A stretch of DNA of 64,000 bases from Streptomyces sp. NBC_00775 (GCF_036347135.1 NZ_CP108938.1:9424001-9488000); one strand, 5' to 3'; positions 35,104 to 44,497 are shown, numbered from the stretch's first letter. The notes: generated by a model from the letters alone, not told the origin. Numbers and translations are program-made.

Positions 35104-35709
35104 GTGATCACTTCTGCCCTGCCCGTCCCGCTCGACGACACGGCGTCGGTGGACGAGTCGATAACCGCCTGGGCGCTGGCCGCCCGTGGCGGCGACCCCG
35201 ACGCCGTCGAACGTTTCGTACGCGCCCTGCACCGAGACGTCCTGCGCTACGTCGCACACCTCAGCTCGGACCCTCAGGCCGCCGACGACCTGGCCCAGGA
35301 CACGTTCCTGCGGGCGCTCGGCAGCCTGCACCGGTTCGAGGGACGCTCCTCGGCCCGCGCCTGGCTGCTGGCCATCGCCCGCCGCGCGGTGATCGACAGC
35401 TTCCGGCATGCCGCCGCCCGGCCCAGGCTGAGCGACACCCGTGACTGGCAGCTGGCGGCGGACCTCGTGCAGCCGCGCGACCTGCCCGGCTTCGACGACG
35501 GCATCGCGCTGCTCGACCTGCTGGCCGTGCTGCCCGACGACCGTCGCGAGGCGTTCGTCCTCACCCAGCTGATGGGGCTGCCCTACGCCGAGGCGGCGGC
35601 GGTCAGCAACTGCCCCATCGGAACAGTCCGCTCGCGCGTGGCACGTGCCCGGGCGACCCTGGGCACGCTGCTCACCGAGGCCGAGGATCCGGCCGCGCCG
35701 GCCGCCTGA
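35104..35709 (+). CDS. ECF-type RNA polymerase sigma factor
   Basis: The product is about 201 aa. GTG 35104 is chosen for the AGAAGGA site six bases upstream; ATG 35083 is an in-frame alternative. Region 2 (DPQAADDLAQDTFLRAL) and region 4 (DDRREAFVLTQLMGLPYAEAAAVSNCPIGTVRSRV) are clear and no region 3 is present. It directs polymerase to stress or envelope promoters. No anti-sigma factor gene follows; the preceding membrane gene may be in the same unit but does not resemble one. Confidence 0.93.
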   Translation: MITSALPVPLDDTASVDESITAWALAARGGDPDAVERFVRALHRDVLRYVAHLSSDPQAADDLAQDTFLRALGSLHRFEGRSSARAWLLAIARRAVIDSFRHAAARPRLSDTRDWQLAADLVQPRDLPGFDDGIALLDLLAVLPDDRREAFVLTQLMGLPYAEAAAVSNCPIGTVRSRVARARATLGTLLTEAEDPAAPAA

Positions 35710-35729
35710 AAAAAGACCTGAAAAAAGAA

Positions 35730-35769
35730 GGGTGCCGGTGTCCGCCGCATGGGCGGGACACCGGCACCC
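35730..35769. terminator. Strong terminator between the sigma factor and NCS2 permease genes
   Basis: Two 17-nt arms (GGGTGCCGGTGTCCGCC and GGCGGGACACCGGCACCC) form a long stem around GCATG, with A-rich sequence on the left side. It separates convergent genes. Confidence 0.85.
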
Positions 35770-35862
35770 TGGGCGAGTTGACCCCGGTCAGGGACCCCGC
35801 TCCTCATGCCTACGTTGTACAGGTGCGTGACGACTGCATAGGCGGCCCCCCACCGCCTGGGA

Positions 35863-37212
35863 TCAGGCTGACGCGGCCTTCGGTTCGGCGGCGACCTCGG
35901 TCGGACTCGCCTTCCCCGGCAGGTGGTTGAAGAGCAGGTTCAGTACGATCGCCGTCAGGCAGCCCGCGCTGATCCCGCTGTTCATCACCGTCTGGAACCA
36001 GTCGGGGAACTTCTCGTAGATCGTCGGCACCCCGACCGGCAGCATCCCGATCGCGACCGAAACGGCCACCACCGTCAGGTTGTTGTTGCCCTTGAAGTCC
36101 ACCTCGGAAAGGGTGCGCAGACCGCTCGCCGCGACCGTTCCGAACATCACCAGGCCCGCGCCGCCCAGCACCGGTGCCGGAATCGCCGCGACCACCGCGC
36201 CCAGCTTGGGCAGCAGGCCGAGCAGGACGAGGATGCCGCCCGCGGCGGCGACCACCCAGCGGCTGCGCACCCGGGTCATGCCGACCAGGCCCACGTTCTG
36301 CGCGAACGCCGTGTAGGGGAAGGTGTTGAACACGCCGCCGAGGACCGTCGACAGACCGTCGGCGCGCAGGCCGTCGGCGAGCGTACGCGGCTGGATCGGC
36401 CGGTCGGTCATCTCGCCGACCGCGATGAAGTCACCGGTCGTCTCGGTCATGGTCACCAGCGCCACGACGAGCATCGAGATGATCGCGGAGGCGTGGAACG
36501 ACGGCGCGCCGAAGTGGAACGGCGTGCTGATCCCGACCCAGTCGGCGTCCCCGACCCCGCCGAAGTCCGTGAATCCGAACGGCACCGCGACCGCGAGACC
36601 GACCGCTATGCCGATCAGCACCGCGATCCGGCTCAGGAACGCCGGCGCGAACCGCTGCACGCCGATCACCACGGCCAGGACGAAGCCCGCGAGGGCCAGG
36701 TTCTTCGGCTCGCCGAAGTCCTTCGAGCCCACACCGCCGGCCACCCAGCCGCCTGCCACCGGCAGCAGCGAGACCCCGATGATCAGAATGACCGTGCCCG
36801 TGACGAGCGGCGGGAAGAAGCGGAGCAGCTTCCCGAAGACCGGGGCGAGCAGCATGATCGCGAGTCCCGCGACGATCACCGACCCGTAGATCGCAGGCAG
36901 TCCGCCGCCCGTCGTCCCGATGAGCACCATCGGCGACACGGCCGCGAAGGTGCAGCCCTGCATGATCGGCAGCCGTACGCCGAAGCGCCAGAAACCCACG
37001 CACTGAATCAGCGTCGCGATTCCGCAGACCAGCAGATCCGCGGTGATCAGATACGCCAGATCGGCGGGCGACAGCTTCATCGCACCGCCCACGATCAGCG
37101 GAACGGCCACCGCGCCCGCGTACATCGCGAGCACGTGCTGCAGCCCGAAGGCGGCCAGTTGGCGTACGGGTGGGACCTCGTCGACGGGATGCACGGGTGT
37201 GGCGGTGGCCAT
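35863..37212 (-). CDS. NCS2-family nucleobase (uracil/xanthine) permease
   Basis: The product is about 449 aa from ATG 37212, chosen for GGAG six bases upstream. Fourteen hydrophobic segments and the NCS2 signature QNVGLVGMTRVRSR are present, with the conserved TETTGDFIAVGE segment in the eighth helix region. Such symporters import xanthine, urate or uracil with protons. In a genome where xanthine dehydrogenase and XdhC also occur in this window, a purine substrate is plausible. Upstream DNA contains AACA/TGTT half-sites but no clear riboswitch. Confidence 0.92.
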   Translation of the reverse strand: MATATPVHPVDEVPPVRQLAAFGLQHVLAMYAGAVAVPLIVGGAMKLSPADLAYLITADLLVCGIATLIQCVGFWRFGVRLPIMQGCTFAAVSPMVLIGTTGGGLPAIYGSVIVAGLAIMLLAPVFGKLLRFFPPLVTGTVILIIGVSLLPVAGGWVAGGVGSKDFGEPKNLALAGFVLAVVIGVQRFAPAFLSRIAVLIGIAVGLAVAVPFGFTDFGGVGDADWVGISTPFHFGAPSFHASAIISMLVVALVTMTETTGDFIAVGEMTDRPIQPRTLADGLRADGLSTVLGGVFNTFPYTAFAQNVGLVGMTRVRSRWVVAAAGGILVLLGLLPKLGAVVAAIPAPVLGGAGLVMFGTVAASGLRTLSEVDFKGNNNLTVVAVSVAIGMLPVGVPTIYEKFPDWFQTVMNSGISAGCLTAIVLNLLFNHLPGKASPTEVAAEPKAASA

Positions 37213-37369
37213 GGGCACTCCAGGAGCGGCAGTGAGCGGGGAATGTCGAGCAGCACCAGACCGTAGGGGGCTTGAACAGTTTGTTGATTTCCGCTTTGTT
37301 GCCAGTGTGTGTCATGCCCACGGAAGCGGAACCAACTCTGCTAAGCCCCCTGAGACCCCGCCGGTTGCG

Positions 37370-38719
37370 CTACGACCCCGCCGTCCGCGCCGCCGTCAGC
37401 AGCGACTCCCAGTCGGGAAGCTTGACCACGCCCCGGCCGAGCGAGGCCCCGAGCTGCGCCTCGGCCCGCTCGATCGCCTGCCAGCCGGCCCACTCGACGG
37501 GCCGCAACCCCTCCGCCCGCAGCGCCGCCAGCGGATCCCCGGGCAGGTCCCGTCGTACGAGAACGGGGGCGTCCTCCAGCAGTGAGGTGACCGTCTCCTT
37601 GGCGCACGGCCGGTTGGTGCCGATGACACCCGTCGGGCCGCGCTTGATCCAGCCCGCCACGTACTCGCCCGGGGAGATCGCGCCGTCCCGCAGTATCCGC
37701 CCCGCGAGATGCGGCACCGTGCCGTGGCCGGTGTCGAACGGCAGCCCTTCGAGCGGCACCCCGCGATAGCCGACCGAGCGCAGCACCAACTGCGCCTCGA
37801 TGTCCTCGTACCGGCCCGTGCCCGTCACCCCGCCCTGTCCGTCCGGCACCGTCCGCTCGAAGCGCACCGCGCCCACGCGCCCGCCGTCGGCGAGCAGTTC
37901 GACGGGGCGCAGGAAGAAGCGCGGCCGGATCCGCCGCGGACGGCCCTGTGGCGCCGCGCCGGCCCAGCCCCGCAGCACCTCCACATTGCGGCGCGGGGCG
38001 GCGGGCAGGTCCGACGGATCGAGATAGGCCGGATCGAGGGCCAACTCCTCCGGGTCCACGACGACTTCGGTGTCCGGCAGCGTGCCCAGCTCGCGCAGCT
38101 CCTTGGTGGTGAAACGGGCCTGCGACGGGCCGCGCCGTCCGACCATGCTGATCTCCGTCACGCCGCTCGCGGCCAGCGCGGTGAGCGCCGCCTGCGGCAT
38201 GTCGGTGGGGCTCAGCTCGGCGGCGCCGCGGGCCAGCATCCGGGTCACGTCGACGGCCACGTTCCCGACGCCGATGACCACGGCCGACCGCGCGCCGAGG
38301 ATGAACTCGTCGGCCACGGAGTCGGGATGCGCGCTGTACCAGGACACGAACTCGGTCGCCGACCAGCTGCCGGGCAGCTCCTCGCCGGGCACCCCGAGGT
38401 GGCGGTCGGTGGCGGCGCCCACGCAGTAGACCACCGCGTGGTACAGCTCCCGCAGCCGGGCCACCGGCACCCCGTCGGGGCCGACCTGGACACCGCCCAG
38501 GAACCGCACCCGCTCGTCCTCCAGGACCGCCCGCAGGTTGTTCTGCAGCGACTTGATCTTCTCGTGGTCGGGCGCCACGCCGTAGCGCACCAGACCATAC
38601 GGACATGGCAGCCGGTCCAGGACGTCCACCCGGACCCCCGGCACCTGGTTCTGCTGGACGAGACTCTGGGCGCTGTAGACCCCGCTGGGCCCCGAGCCGA
38701 CGACGGCGACATGCAGCAC
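37370..38719 (-). CDS. FAD/NADP ferredoxin (adrenodoxin-type) reductase, FprA-like
   Basis: The product is about 449 aa from GTG 38719, seven bases after AAGGAG; the frame extends upstream but that part is not conserved-looking. The FAD-binding motif VVGSGPSGVYSAQ is at the N-terminus, the NADP motif GVGNVAVDVTRM is near residue 155, and GWIKRGPTGVIGTN near residue 350 is typical of FprA. It passes electrons from NADPH to ferredoxins for P450s or other enzymes. No ferredoxin gene adjoins it. Confidence 0.93.
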   Translation of the reverse strand: MLHVAVVGSGPSGVYSAQSLVQQNQVPGVRVDVLDRLPCPYGLVRYGVAPDHEKIKSLQNNLRAVLEDERVRFLGGVQVGPDGVPVARLRELYHAVVYCVGAATDRHLGVPGEELPGSWSATEFVSWYSAHPDSVADEFILGARSAVVIGVGNVAVDVTRMLARGAAELSPTDMPQAALTALAASGVTEISMVGRRGPSQARFTTKELRELGTLPDTEVVVDPEELALDPAYLDPSDLPAAPRRNVEVLRGWAGAAPQGRPRRIRPRFFLRPVELLADGGRVGAVRFERTVPDGQGGVTGTGRYEDIEAQLVLRSVGYRGVPLEGLPFDTGHGTVPHLAGRILRDGAISPGEYVAGWIKRGPTGVIGTNRPCAKETVTSLLEDAPVLVRRDLPGDPLAALRAEGLRPVEWAGWQAIERAEAQLGASLGRGVVKLPDWESLLTAARTAGS

Positions 38720-38831
38720 GGCCGAACTCCTTACCCGAAGGACCCGGGAGATCGCTGATGGTTCCAGGATCGCACCACGGATGCTCCGCTGACAGGGTGC
38801 GGCGCGCGGCACGCGTGTGCGTGTCCGTTCG

Positions 38832-38863
38832 TATGGAATGTGATGATGCGGTTACGTTCCGTA
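38832..38863. promoter_or_regulatory. Imperfect inverted repeat before the DUF6214-like gene
   Basis: TATGGAATGT and ACGTTCCGTA pair at 8 of 10 positions across a 12-bp spacer, ending 1 bp before the GTG start. It may be an operator overlapping the initiation region. Confidence 0.35.
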
Positions 38864-38864
38864 T

Positions 38865-39383
38865 GTGCTAGAAGCATCCTTTCTCAATCTGTCCGACCGC
38901 AGCCGCCCGGATGGTCCGGTCTCCGTCTGGCCCGCGTGGGAAGTGCGGGAGCACGAGAGCGCCACGTCGTGGTTCAACGTCCGGCTGGCCTTCGGTGACG
39001 GCGCCCAGGTCGACGTACTCGCCGTGGTGTCCGAGGCGGGCGTGTCGATCGAGGACGTGCGGGCCCAGCCGCCGCTCTCCCTCGACGACCTCGCGGTGCT
39101 CGCCGACTGGATCGAGGAACCGCTCTTCGAGGCGTGCGGCGTGCCTGCCGGCCCGTCGTACGAACCGGAGGACGGGCCCGCGCGCCGCGCCCGGCCCTCG
39201 TGGCCGCGCGGTGTCGAGGGCCGGTGGCTGGTCGCGGAGGAGTACCGCGCCGCGCAGGAAGAGGGCTTCGACCCGGTGCTCGCGGTCATGTGCGCCACCG
39301 GCCACAGCCGGCGCAAGTCGCTCAGGCTGATCGCCGGGGCGCGCGACGAGGGATTCCTGACGCCTCGTCATGCTCGGCGCTGA
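38865..39383 (+). CDS. DUF6214-like conserved actinomycete protein
   Basis: The 172-aa protein starts at GTG 38865. Its conserved-looking core SVWPAWEVREHESATSWFNV is followed by a beta-rich domain and an acidic loop; a C-terminal helical part (EEYRAAQEEGFDPVLAVMCATGHSRRKSLRLI) looks like a small helix bundle. It resembles a streptomycete family I recall as DUF6214, with no known function. No ribosome site is evident, so it may be leaderless or controlled through the dyad just upstream. Confidence 0.7.
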   Translation: MLEASFLNLSDRSRPDGPVSVWPAWEVREHESATSWFNVRLAFGDGAQVDVLAVVSEAGVSIEDVRAQPPLSLDDLAVLADWIEEPLFEACGVPAGPSYEPEDGPARRARPSWPRGVEGRWLVAEEYRAAQEEGFDPVLAVMCATGHSRRKSLRLIAGARDEGFLTPRHARR

Positions 39384-39433
39384 GTGGGAGAGTTGCCGCG
39401 TGCCCGGTAGGGCGGGTGGGCCGGGCGTGAAGG

Positions 39434-40084
39434 CTAGGACATCTCCCGCATCCGGTTGATCTCACTCGTCTGCTGGGCGATCACGTCGTCGGCCATTTCC
39501 TCGATCTGGATGTTGTTGCCCTGTGCCTTCACATCCGTGGCCATGGTGATCGCTCCGTCGTGATGGGTGATCATCAGCTTCAGGAAGAGCTTGTCGAAGG
39601 CCTTGCCCTTCGCCGTGCGCAACTTCTTGAGCTGGGCCTCCGTCGCCATGCCCGGCATCGCCGCGTGCTCGTGCTCCGTTACGGTCCGCCGGCCGTTGTG
39701 CGTCTTCAGCCAGCTCTTCATGGTGGCGATCTCCGGGCCCTGTGCGGCCGCGATCCGCGCGGCGAGCCGCTTCAGCTTGCCCGACTGGGCCTGCTTCGGG
39801 GCGAGTTCGGTCATCTCCAGGGCCTGCGTGTGATGGTCGATCATCATCCGCGCGTACGCGAAGTCCGCCGAGTTGGGGGAGTCGTCGTCGGCCCGCTGCT
39901 TCGCGGCGTCCTGGGCCGAGAGTGTCTCGGCCGCCTCGCCGGGCTTGCCGGGCGCGATCACCGAAGGCCCGCTCGCCTTGCCGGACTTGGCCCCGGAGTC
40001 GGAGTCGCAGCCCGCGAGCGCGAGCACGGCGACCGCCAGTGCCGCCGTGACCAGGGACGCGCGGGACGTACGGCGAACGAGCAC
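39434..40084 (-). CDS. DUF305 lipoprotein
   Basis: The product is about 216 aa from GTG 40084, with GGAGG six bases upstream. A lipoprotein signal ends in the lipobox LALAGC, so the mature protein is anchored outside the membrane. The DUF305 four-helix domain carries two di-His motifs, MMIDHHTQALEM and LMITHHDGAITMA, and the Met/His clusters HEHAAMPGM; the family is often linked to copper binding. It is divergent from the LVIVD protein, and the two probably share a control region. Confidence 0.92.
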   Translation of the reverse strand: MLVRRTSRASLVTAALAVAVLALAGCDSDSGAKSGKASGPSVIAPGKPGEAAETLSAQDAAKQRADDDSPNSADFAYARMMIDHHTQALEMTELAPKQAQSGKLKRLAARIAAAQGPEIATMKSWLKTHNGRRTVTEHEHAAMPGMATEAQLKKLRTAKGKAFDKLFLKLMITHHDGAITMATDVKAQGNNIQIEEMADDVIAQQTSEINRMREMS

Positions 40085-40277
40085 AGCGACCTCCTGCGGC
40101 ACACGAATGGGCATACATCTCAAGGGTGTTGATGACCGTCCTAGCACGCTTCCGTGTACGACTGATCAAAAACGTTCATTACGAGTACGTTGCCATCTGT
40201 TGATCTCTCCATGGGGCGGACGATACTTCAGGGGTCCGTGAACCGTTCGACTGCGAACGGCTACAAGGGAGGACACA

Positions 40278-41780
40278 GTGACCCTGTTGAACGACCCCCG
40301 AACGCGGCACAGACGTCTGGGAGTTGCCGCGGCCGCGGCCGGACTCCTGGCCGCGCTGCTCACGGCCGGCCCGGCGGGCGCGACCCCCGACCCCGGGGAC
40401 GGTCCCGCCGCGCAGGAACAGGTCTCCACGAGTCAGGCCGCCGAGGCGAAGGCGGCGATCGCGAGCGGCGAGATACCCGGACAGGACGAGATCGTCCACT
40501 CCGACAACATCGAACACCTCACCAACATCCCCAAGGACGCGTTACCCGGCATCAATTCGGACCTCGCCTTCCAGGGCAAGTACGCCTTCGCCGGCAACTA
40601 CGACGGCTTCCGCGTCCTGGACATCAGCAACCCCAAGGCGCCCACGACGGTCGCGCAGGTGCTCTGCCCGGGCTCGCAGAACGACATCTCCGTCTCCGGC
40701 AACCTGCTCTTCCTGTCCACCGACTCCTCACGCAGCGACAACTCCTGCAACAGCACCACGCAGCCCGCGACCGAGAAGTCGTCGTGGGAGGGCATGAAGA
40801 TCTTCGACATCAGCGACAAGGCGAACCCGAAGTACGTCGCCGCCGTCGAGACCGCCTGCGGCTCGCACACCCACACGCTGGTGCCCGAGCGCAGATACGT
40901 CTACGTATACGTCTCCTCGTACTCGCCGAGCGCCACCTTCCCCGACTGCCAGCCGCCGCACGACGGCATCTCGGTCATCAAGGTGCCGCGCAACGCCCCC
41001 GAAGAGGCGGCCGTCGTGAACTTCCCGGTGCTGTTCCCGGGTGAGGGAACGGACGGCGGCGGCAACCCGGGCGCGCCCACCAACCCGGGCGTCGCCAAGA
41101 CCACCGGCTGCCACGACATCACCGTCCTGCCGTCGAAGGACCTGGCCGCGGGCGCCTGCATGGGCGACGGCATCCTGTTCTCCATCAAGGACCCGGAGCA
41201 CCCGAAGGTCATCGACCAGGTCGAGGACAACGTGAACTTCGCGTTCTGGCACTCGGCGACCTTCAACCAGAAGGCGAACAAGGTCGTGTTCACCGACGAG
41301 TTGGGCGGCGGTGGAGCGGCCACCTGCAACGCGGCGACCGGTCCGAACCGCGGCGCCGACGGCATCTACGACATCGTTGGCAAGGGCGACGACCGCAAGC
41401 TCGTCTTCAAGAGCTACTACAAGATCCCCCGCCACCAGGCGGACACCGAGAACTGTGTGGCCCACAACGGCTCGCTGATCCCCGTCAGGGGCAAGGACCT
41501 CATGGTCCAGGCCTGGTACCAGGGCGGTGTCTCCGTCTGGGACTTCACCGACTCGGCCAACCCGAAGGAGATCGCCTACTTCGAGCGCGGCCCGCTGGCC
41601 ACCGACACCCTCAGGGTCGGCGGCTCCTGGTCGGCGTACTACTACAACGGCTACATCTACTCGAACGACATCGCCAAGGGCTTCGACGTACTCAAGCTCA
41701 GCGACCGGCGCACGGACCCCGCGAAGTGGGTCCACCTGCGCGAGCTCAACGTCCAGACGCAGCCGGACTACTTCGACTGA
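40278..41780 (+). CDS. Secreted LVIVD-repeat (beta-propeller) protein
   Basis: The 500-aa product starts at GTG 40278, behind AAGGGAGG. A signal peptide (RRLGVAAAAAGLLAALLTAGPAGA) is followed by repeats such as VLDISNPKAPTTVAQV, IFDISDKANPKYVAAVE and VWDFTDSANPKEIAYFE. LVIVD repeats fold as propeller blades on secreted proteins of unknown function. Conserved His residues (HTHTLV, FWHSATF, CVAHNGSL) are spread over the propeller and could bind a metal. It lies opposite a DUF305 lipoprotein. Confidence 0.9.
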   Translation: MTLLNDPRTRHRRLGVAAAAAGLLAALLTAGPAGATPDPGDGPAAQEQVSTSQAAEAKAAIASGEIPGQDEIVHSDNIEHLTNIPKDALPGINSDLAFQGKYAFAGNYDGFRVLDISNPKAPTTVAQVLCPGSQNDISVSGNLLFLSTDSSRSDNSCNSTTQPATEKSSWEGMKIFDISDKANPKYVAAVETACGSHTHTLVPERRYVYVYVSSYSPSATFPDCQPPHDGISVIKVPRNAPEEAAVVNFPVLFPGEGTDGGGNPGAPTNPGVAKTTGCHDITVLPSKDLAAGACMGDGILFSIKDPEHPKVIDQVEDNVNFAFWHSATFNQKANKVVFTDELGGGGAATCNAATGPNRGADGIYDIVGKGDDRKLVFKSYYKIPRHQADTENCVAHNGSLIPVRGKDLMVQAWYQGGVSVWDFTDSANPKEIAYFERGPLATDTLRVGGSWSAYYYNGYIYSNDIAKGFDVLKLSDRRTDPAKWVHLRELNVQTQPDYFD

Positions 41781-42463
41781 CCGTCGGCTGGACCGGGCCG
41801 GTCCTCCGTGCGGTGGTCTGTCGCGAAGAACCGTGACAGATCCGTCTCGTCCGTCCCGCCGGGCACCTCGGTGTCCGGCGGGACACCCAGCTCCCAGTCG
41901 AGCCGGTACCGCTTGAACAACTCGGCCCGCAGCGTCGGGATCGGCATCGGAACGCCCGGCACCAGGGCCGCGTACACCGAGCCCATGAGCAGCGCCCGCA
42001 TCATCGGGTAGTCGGTCGCGGCGTCCGGCGAGCCGTATCCGGCGACGGTCTCCCGCAGGAGCTGCGCCAGACGCTGCTGCTCCGGGCACTGCAGGAATCC
42101 CTCGCCCTGAAGCAGCCCGGCCATGTGCTGACGCATCAGCACCGGATGGACCCGGGTGAGCCCCAGGATCGCGTCGATGGCCCGCGCCATCCGCTCCCGG
42201 CCGTCCTCGGTACGCGGTTCGCGCTCCAGCGCCTCCTCCAGCGTGCGGTGCATCAGCCGGTGCACGGCGGACTGCAGCAGCTGGCGTTTGCCGGGGAAGT
42301 AGTACGACACCAGTCCGCGCGCCGATCCCGCGCGATCCGCGATGTCGCCGAGCGTCGTCGCCTCATAGCCGCGCTCGCTCACCAGCTCCACCGCGGCCTG
42401 CAACAGCCGCTCCCGGGAACGCCGCCGCAACTCTTCATTGACCGAGGCGCTGCGCGGGGACAT
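41768..42463 (-). CDS. TetR/AcrR-family repressor
   Basis: The product is about 231 aa from ATG 42463, seven bases after AGGAG. The N-terminal HTH is typical: RERLLQAAVELVSERGYEATTLGDIADRAGSARGLVSYYFPGKRQLL. The ligand domain that follows is not specific. A 21-bp palindrome lies 15 bp upstream, consistent with autorepression. The targets may include the neighbouring LVIVD or DUF2630 genes. Its stop overlaps the LVIVD gene end by 13 bp. Confidence 0.93.
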   Translation of the reverse strand: MSPRSASVNEELRRRSRERLLQAAVELVSERGYEATTLGDIADRAGSARGLVSYYFPGKRQLLQSAVHRLMHRTLEEALEREPRTEDGRERMARAIDAILGLTRVHPVLMRQHMAGLLQGEGFLQCPEQQRLAQLLRETVAGYGSPDAATDYPMMRALLMGSVYAALVPGVPMPIPTLRAELFKRYRLDWELGVPPDTEVPGGTDETDLSRFFATDHRTEDRPGPADGQSK

Positions 42464-42477
42464 GCTGTAACTCCTGC

Positions 42478-42498
42478 GTTGACTGGCTGCCAGCCAAC
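42478..42498. promoter_or_regulatory. 21-bp palindromic operator of the TetR regulator
   Basis: GTTGACTGGCTGCCAGCCAAC reads almost the same on both strands (one mismatched pair plus the centre), with GTTG/CAAC ends and CTGGC/GCCAG inside. It is directly in front of the TetR gene, the usual site for autorepression. Confidence 0.65.
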
Positions 42499-42664
42499 TA
42501 TACTCAACGCGTCGGGCCGGACCCTTCACGGGTCCGCCCCGGCCTGCCGTCTGCCTCGGGTGGCGCGGGGGAACATCCGAGGCAGACGTGTATGGCCCCG
42601 AGCGAGTCGCACAGCCGGGGTGACCTCCTTAGAGTGGGCTGGAGTGCCGAGGAGGCGTATGGAC

Positions 42665-42910
42665 ATGGATCAAGACCAGATCCTGGCCAGGATCACGGCG
42701 ATGGTGGACGACGAGCGACGACTGCGCGACGCCGTGGCGTCCGGGCAGATCGACAGCGACACCGAACAGGAACGCCTCGGAGACCTGGAGCGCGCGCTCG
42801 ACCAGTGCTGGGACCTGCTGCGCCAGCGGCGCGCGAAGTCCGAGTACGGCGAGAACCCGGACGAGGCGCGGGTGCGTCCCTCGTCGCAGGTCGAGGACTA
42901 TCAGAGCTGA
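42665..42910 (+). CDS. DUF2630 family small protein
   Basis: The product is about 81 aa; ATG 42665 is nine bases after GGAGG, while ATG 42659 is only three bases after it. It is a helical, highly charged protein (QDQILARITAMVDDERRLRDAVASG, then LERALDQCWDLLRQRRA) matching the DUF2630 pattern. There are no membrane segments. The function is unknown; it stands alone. Confidence 0.88.
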   Translation: MDQDQILARITAMVDDERRLRDAVASGQIDSDTEQERLGDLERALDQCWDLLRQRRAKSEYGENPDEARVRPSSQVEDYQS

Positions 42911-42943
42911 GGAAGCACGCGCGAGGGCCTGCGGGACAGACGG

Positions 42944-43642
42944 TCAGCCGACCAGGTCGAGCACCGGCCGCAGCCCGTCCGGACGGTCCGTCACCGGCAG
43001 ATGGTCCACGAAGTGCACCCGGCAGCCCAGCGCCGCCGCACCGCCGTCCGCCCGGCGGTCGTCACCGACCATCACGGTGTCCTCGGGAGCGACGCCGAGC
43101 GCGTCGCAGGCGGTGGCGAAGAGCCGGGGATCGGGCTTCTGGACGCCGTGCTCGTACGACAGGACGTACGTGCCGACGTACGGGTCGAAGCCGTGCTCGC
43201 GGAAGACGGGCCGCAGATCCCAGCCGATGTTGCTGACCACACCGACCGCCACCCCGCGCTCGCGCAGCGCGCCCAGCACCTCGGCGGCGTCCGGGTAGGG
43301 GTGCCAGGCGTCCGGGACCATGTGACGGTCGTACAGCGCGTCGTGGAGTCGAGGGTCGGGCAGCGGTACCTGGCGGGAGACGCCGGTGTACGCGGCCCGG
43401 TGCAGCTCGGCGCTCTCGTCGCGGACCGCCCACACCCCGGCGAGGTCCGGTGGCAGTGGCCGCGACGGAGAGGCGCCGCCGGCCAGCGCGCCCGTGGACT
43501 CCAGTGCCTGCGCTGTCCGTGTCAACTCCGGCTCTGGAAGGGTGAGTTCGGCCTTCGCCAGCACCGCGCGCAGCCATGAGCGGGTGGACTCGATACGGAA
43601 GAGGGTGCCGGAGAAGTCGAAGAGCACGCCTTTGATCGTCAT
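42944..43642 (-). CDS. HAD-superfamily hydrolase
   Basis: The product is 232 aa from ATG 43642, with AAGGA nearby. Motif I is FDFSGTLFRIES: the second catalytic Asp of DxD is replaced by Ser (DFS), so phosphatase activity may be altered. Motif II is VVSNIGWD, motif III is KPDPRLF and motif IV is VMVGDDRRADGGAAA. The helical cap suggests subfamily IA. The gene ends about 33 bp from the DUF2630 stop and is on the opposite strand. The substrate is unknown. Confidence 0.85.
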   Translation of the reverse strand: MTIKGVLFDFSGTLFRIESTRSWLRAVLAKAELTLPEPELTRTAQALESTGALAGGASPSRPLPPDLAGVWAVRDESAELHRAAYTGVSRQVPLPDPRLHDALYDRHMVPDAWHPYPDAAEVLGALRERGVAVGVVSNIGWDLRPVFREHGFDPYVGTYVLSYEHGVQKPDPRLFATACDALGVAPEDTVMVGDDRRADGGAAALGCRVHFVDHLPVTDRPDGLRPVLDLVG

Positions 43643-43741
43643 GAGGAGGATCCTTCGTGGCGCGACCGCGACCGGTCAAGGGCGCCTCGAAGGGCACGGA
43701 CTCCGGCGCTCGGATGCCACAGGCCGACTCGACGACGCCGC

Positions 43742-44440
43742 TCAGGGACGCCGTGCGCCGGGCCACCGTTCGTACGAGGCCACCGCCAGGGCGACGATCA
43801 GCGCGCCGATGAGCCAGCCGCCCAGGACGTCCGACGGCCAGTGCACGCCGAGCCAGACACGGGTCAGACCGACGCCCACGACGGAGACGACCGCCAGGGC
43901 CGACGCCGTACGCCGCAGGGCGTGTCCGGCGCCGTGCAGGCGGAGCAGCCAGAGCAGCAGTCCGCACACCACCGTGGCCGTCAGGGCGTGGCCGGAGGGG
44001 AAGGCCGCGTAGTGGGCCGAGTCCACGGGGTCGGGCCAGACGGGGCGTTCACGTCCGACTGCCGACTTGAGCCCCTGCTGCACCAGTGTGCCCAGCACAC
44101 ATGTGGCCACCACCCATAGGGCGAGCCACCATGCCGAGTGGATCCATAGCAGCCAGATCACGGCGGCGGCACACACCGCGCGCAGCGTCCATGGGTCCCA
44201 CACCCAGTCCGTCAGGATCCGGAACACATGGGTAGCGCCGGGGTTGTCTACCGCCCAGGTGTGCGTGGTGCGGGCGATGTCGCCGTCGAGGGCGAGCAGC
44301 GGATGCCAGGAGAACGCGACGAGCAGGAGGAGCACCACGGAGGGTACGGCGAGGGTCGCCGCGGTGAGTGCCGCGGCGCGGGGGCCCGGTGTGTGGGGGC
44401 CCGGTGCGGGGGACGGCGAGTCGACGGGCGGGGAGTGCAT
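43742..44440 (-). CDS. PAP2-family membrane phosphatase
   Basis: The 232-aa protein has six membrane helices. The three-part PAP2 active site is complete: KSAVGRERP, FPSGHA and TRVWLGVHWPSDVLGG. Relatives dephosphorylate phosphatidic acid or undecaprenyl pyrophosphate on the outer face of the membrane. It lies between a HAD hydrolase and an M56 peptidase, all on the minus strand, though spacing suggests separate units. The lipid substrate is not determinable. Confidence 0.92.
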   Translation of the reverse strand: MHSPPVDSPSPAPGPHTPGPRAAALTAATLAVPSVVLLLLVAFSWHPLLALDGDIARTTHTWAVDNPGATHVFRILTDWVWDPWTLRAVCAAAVIWLLWIHSAWWLALWVVATCVLGTLVQQGLKSAVGRERPVWPDPVDSAHYAAFPSGHALTATVVCGLLLWLLRLHGAGHALRRTASALAVVSVVGVGLTRVWLGVHWPSDVLGGWLIGALIVALAVASYERWPGARRP

Positions 44441-44497
44441 GGGTGTGATCCTCGCCGACGTGATGGGCCGGAGGCGAACTTCGGGAACTCCGGGTGG

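Noticed and set aside
37274..37284. AACA/TGTT dyad before the NCS2 permease as a purine riboswitch or operator
   Set aside because: Too short to support; no riboswitch structure is visible.
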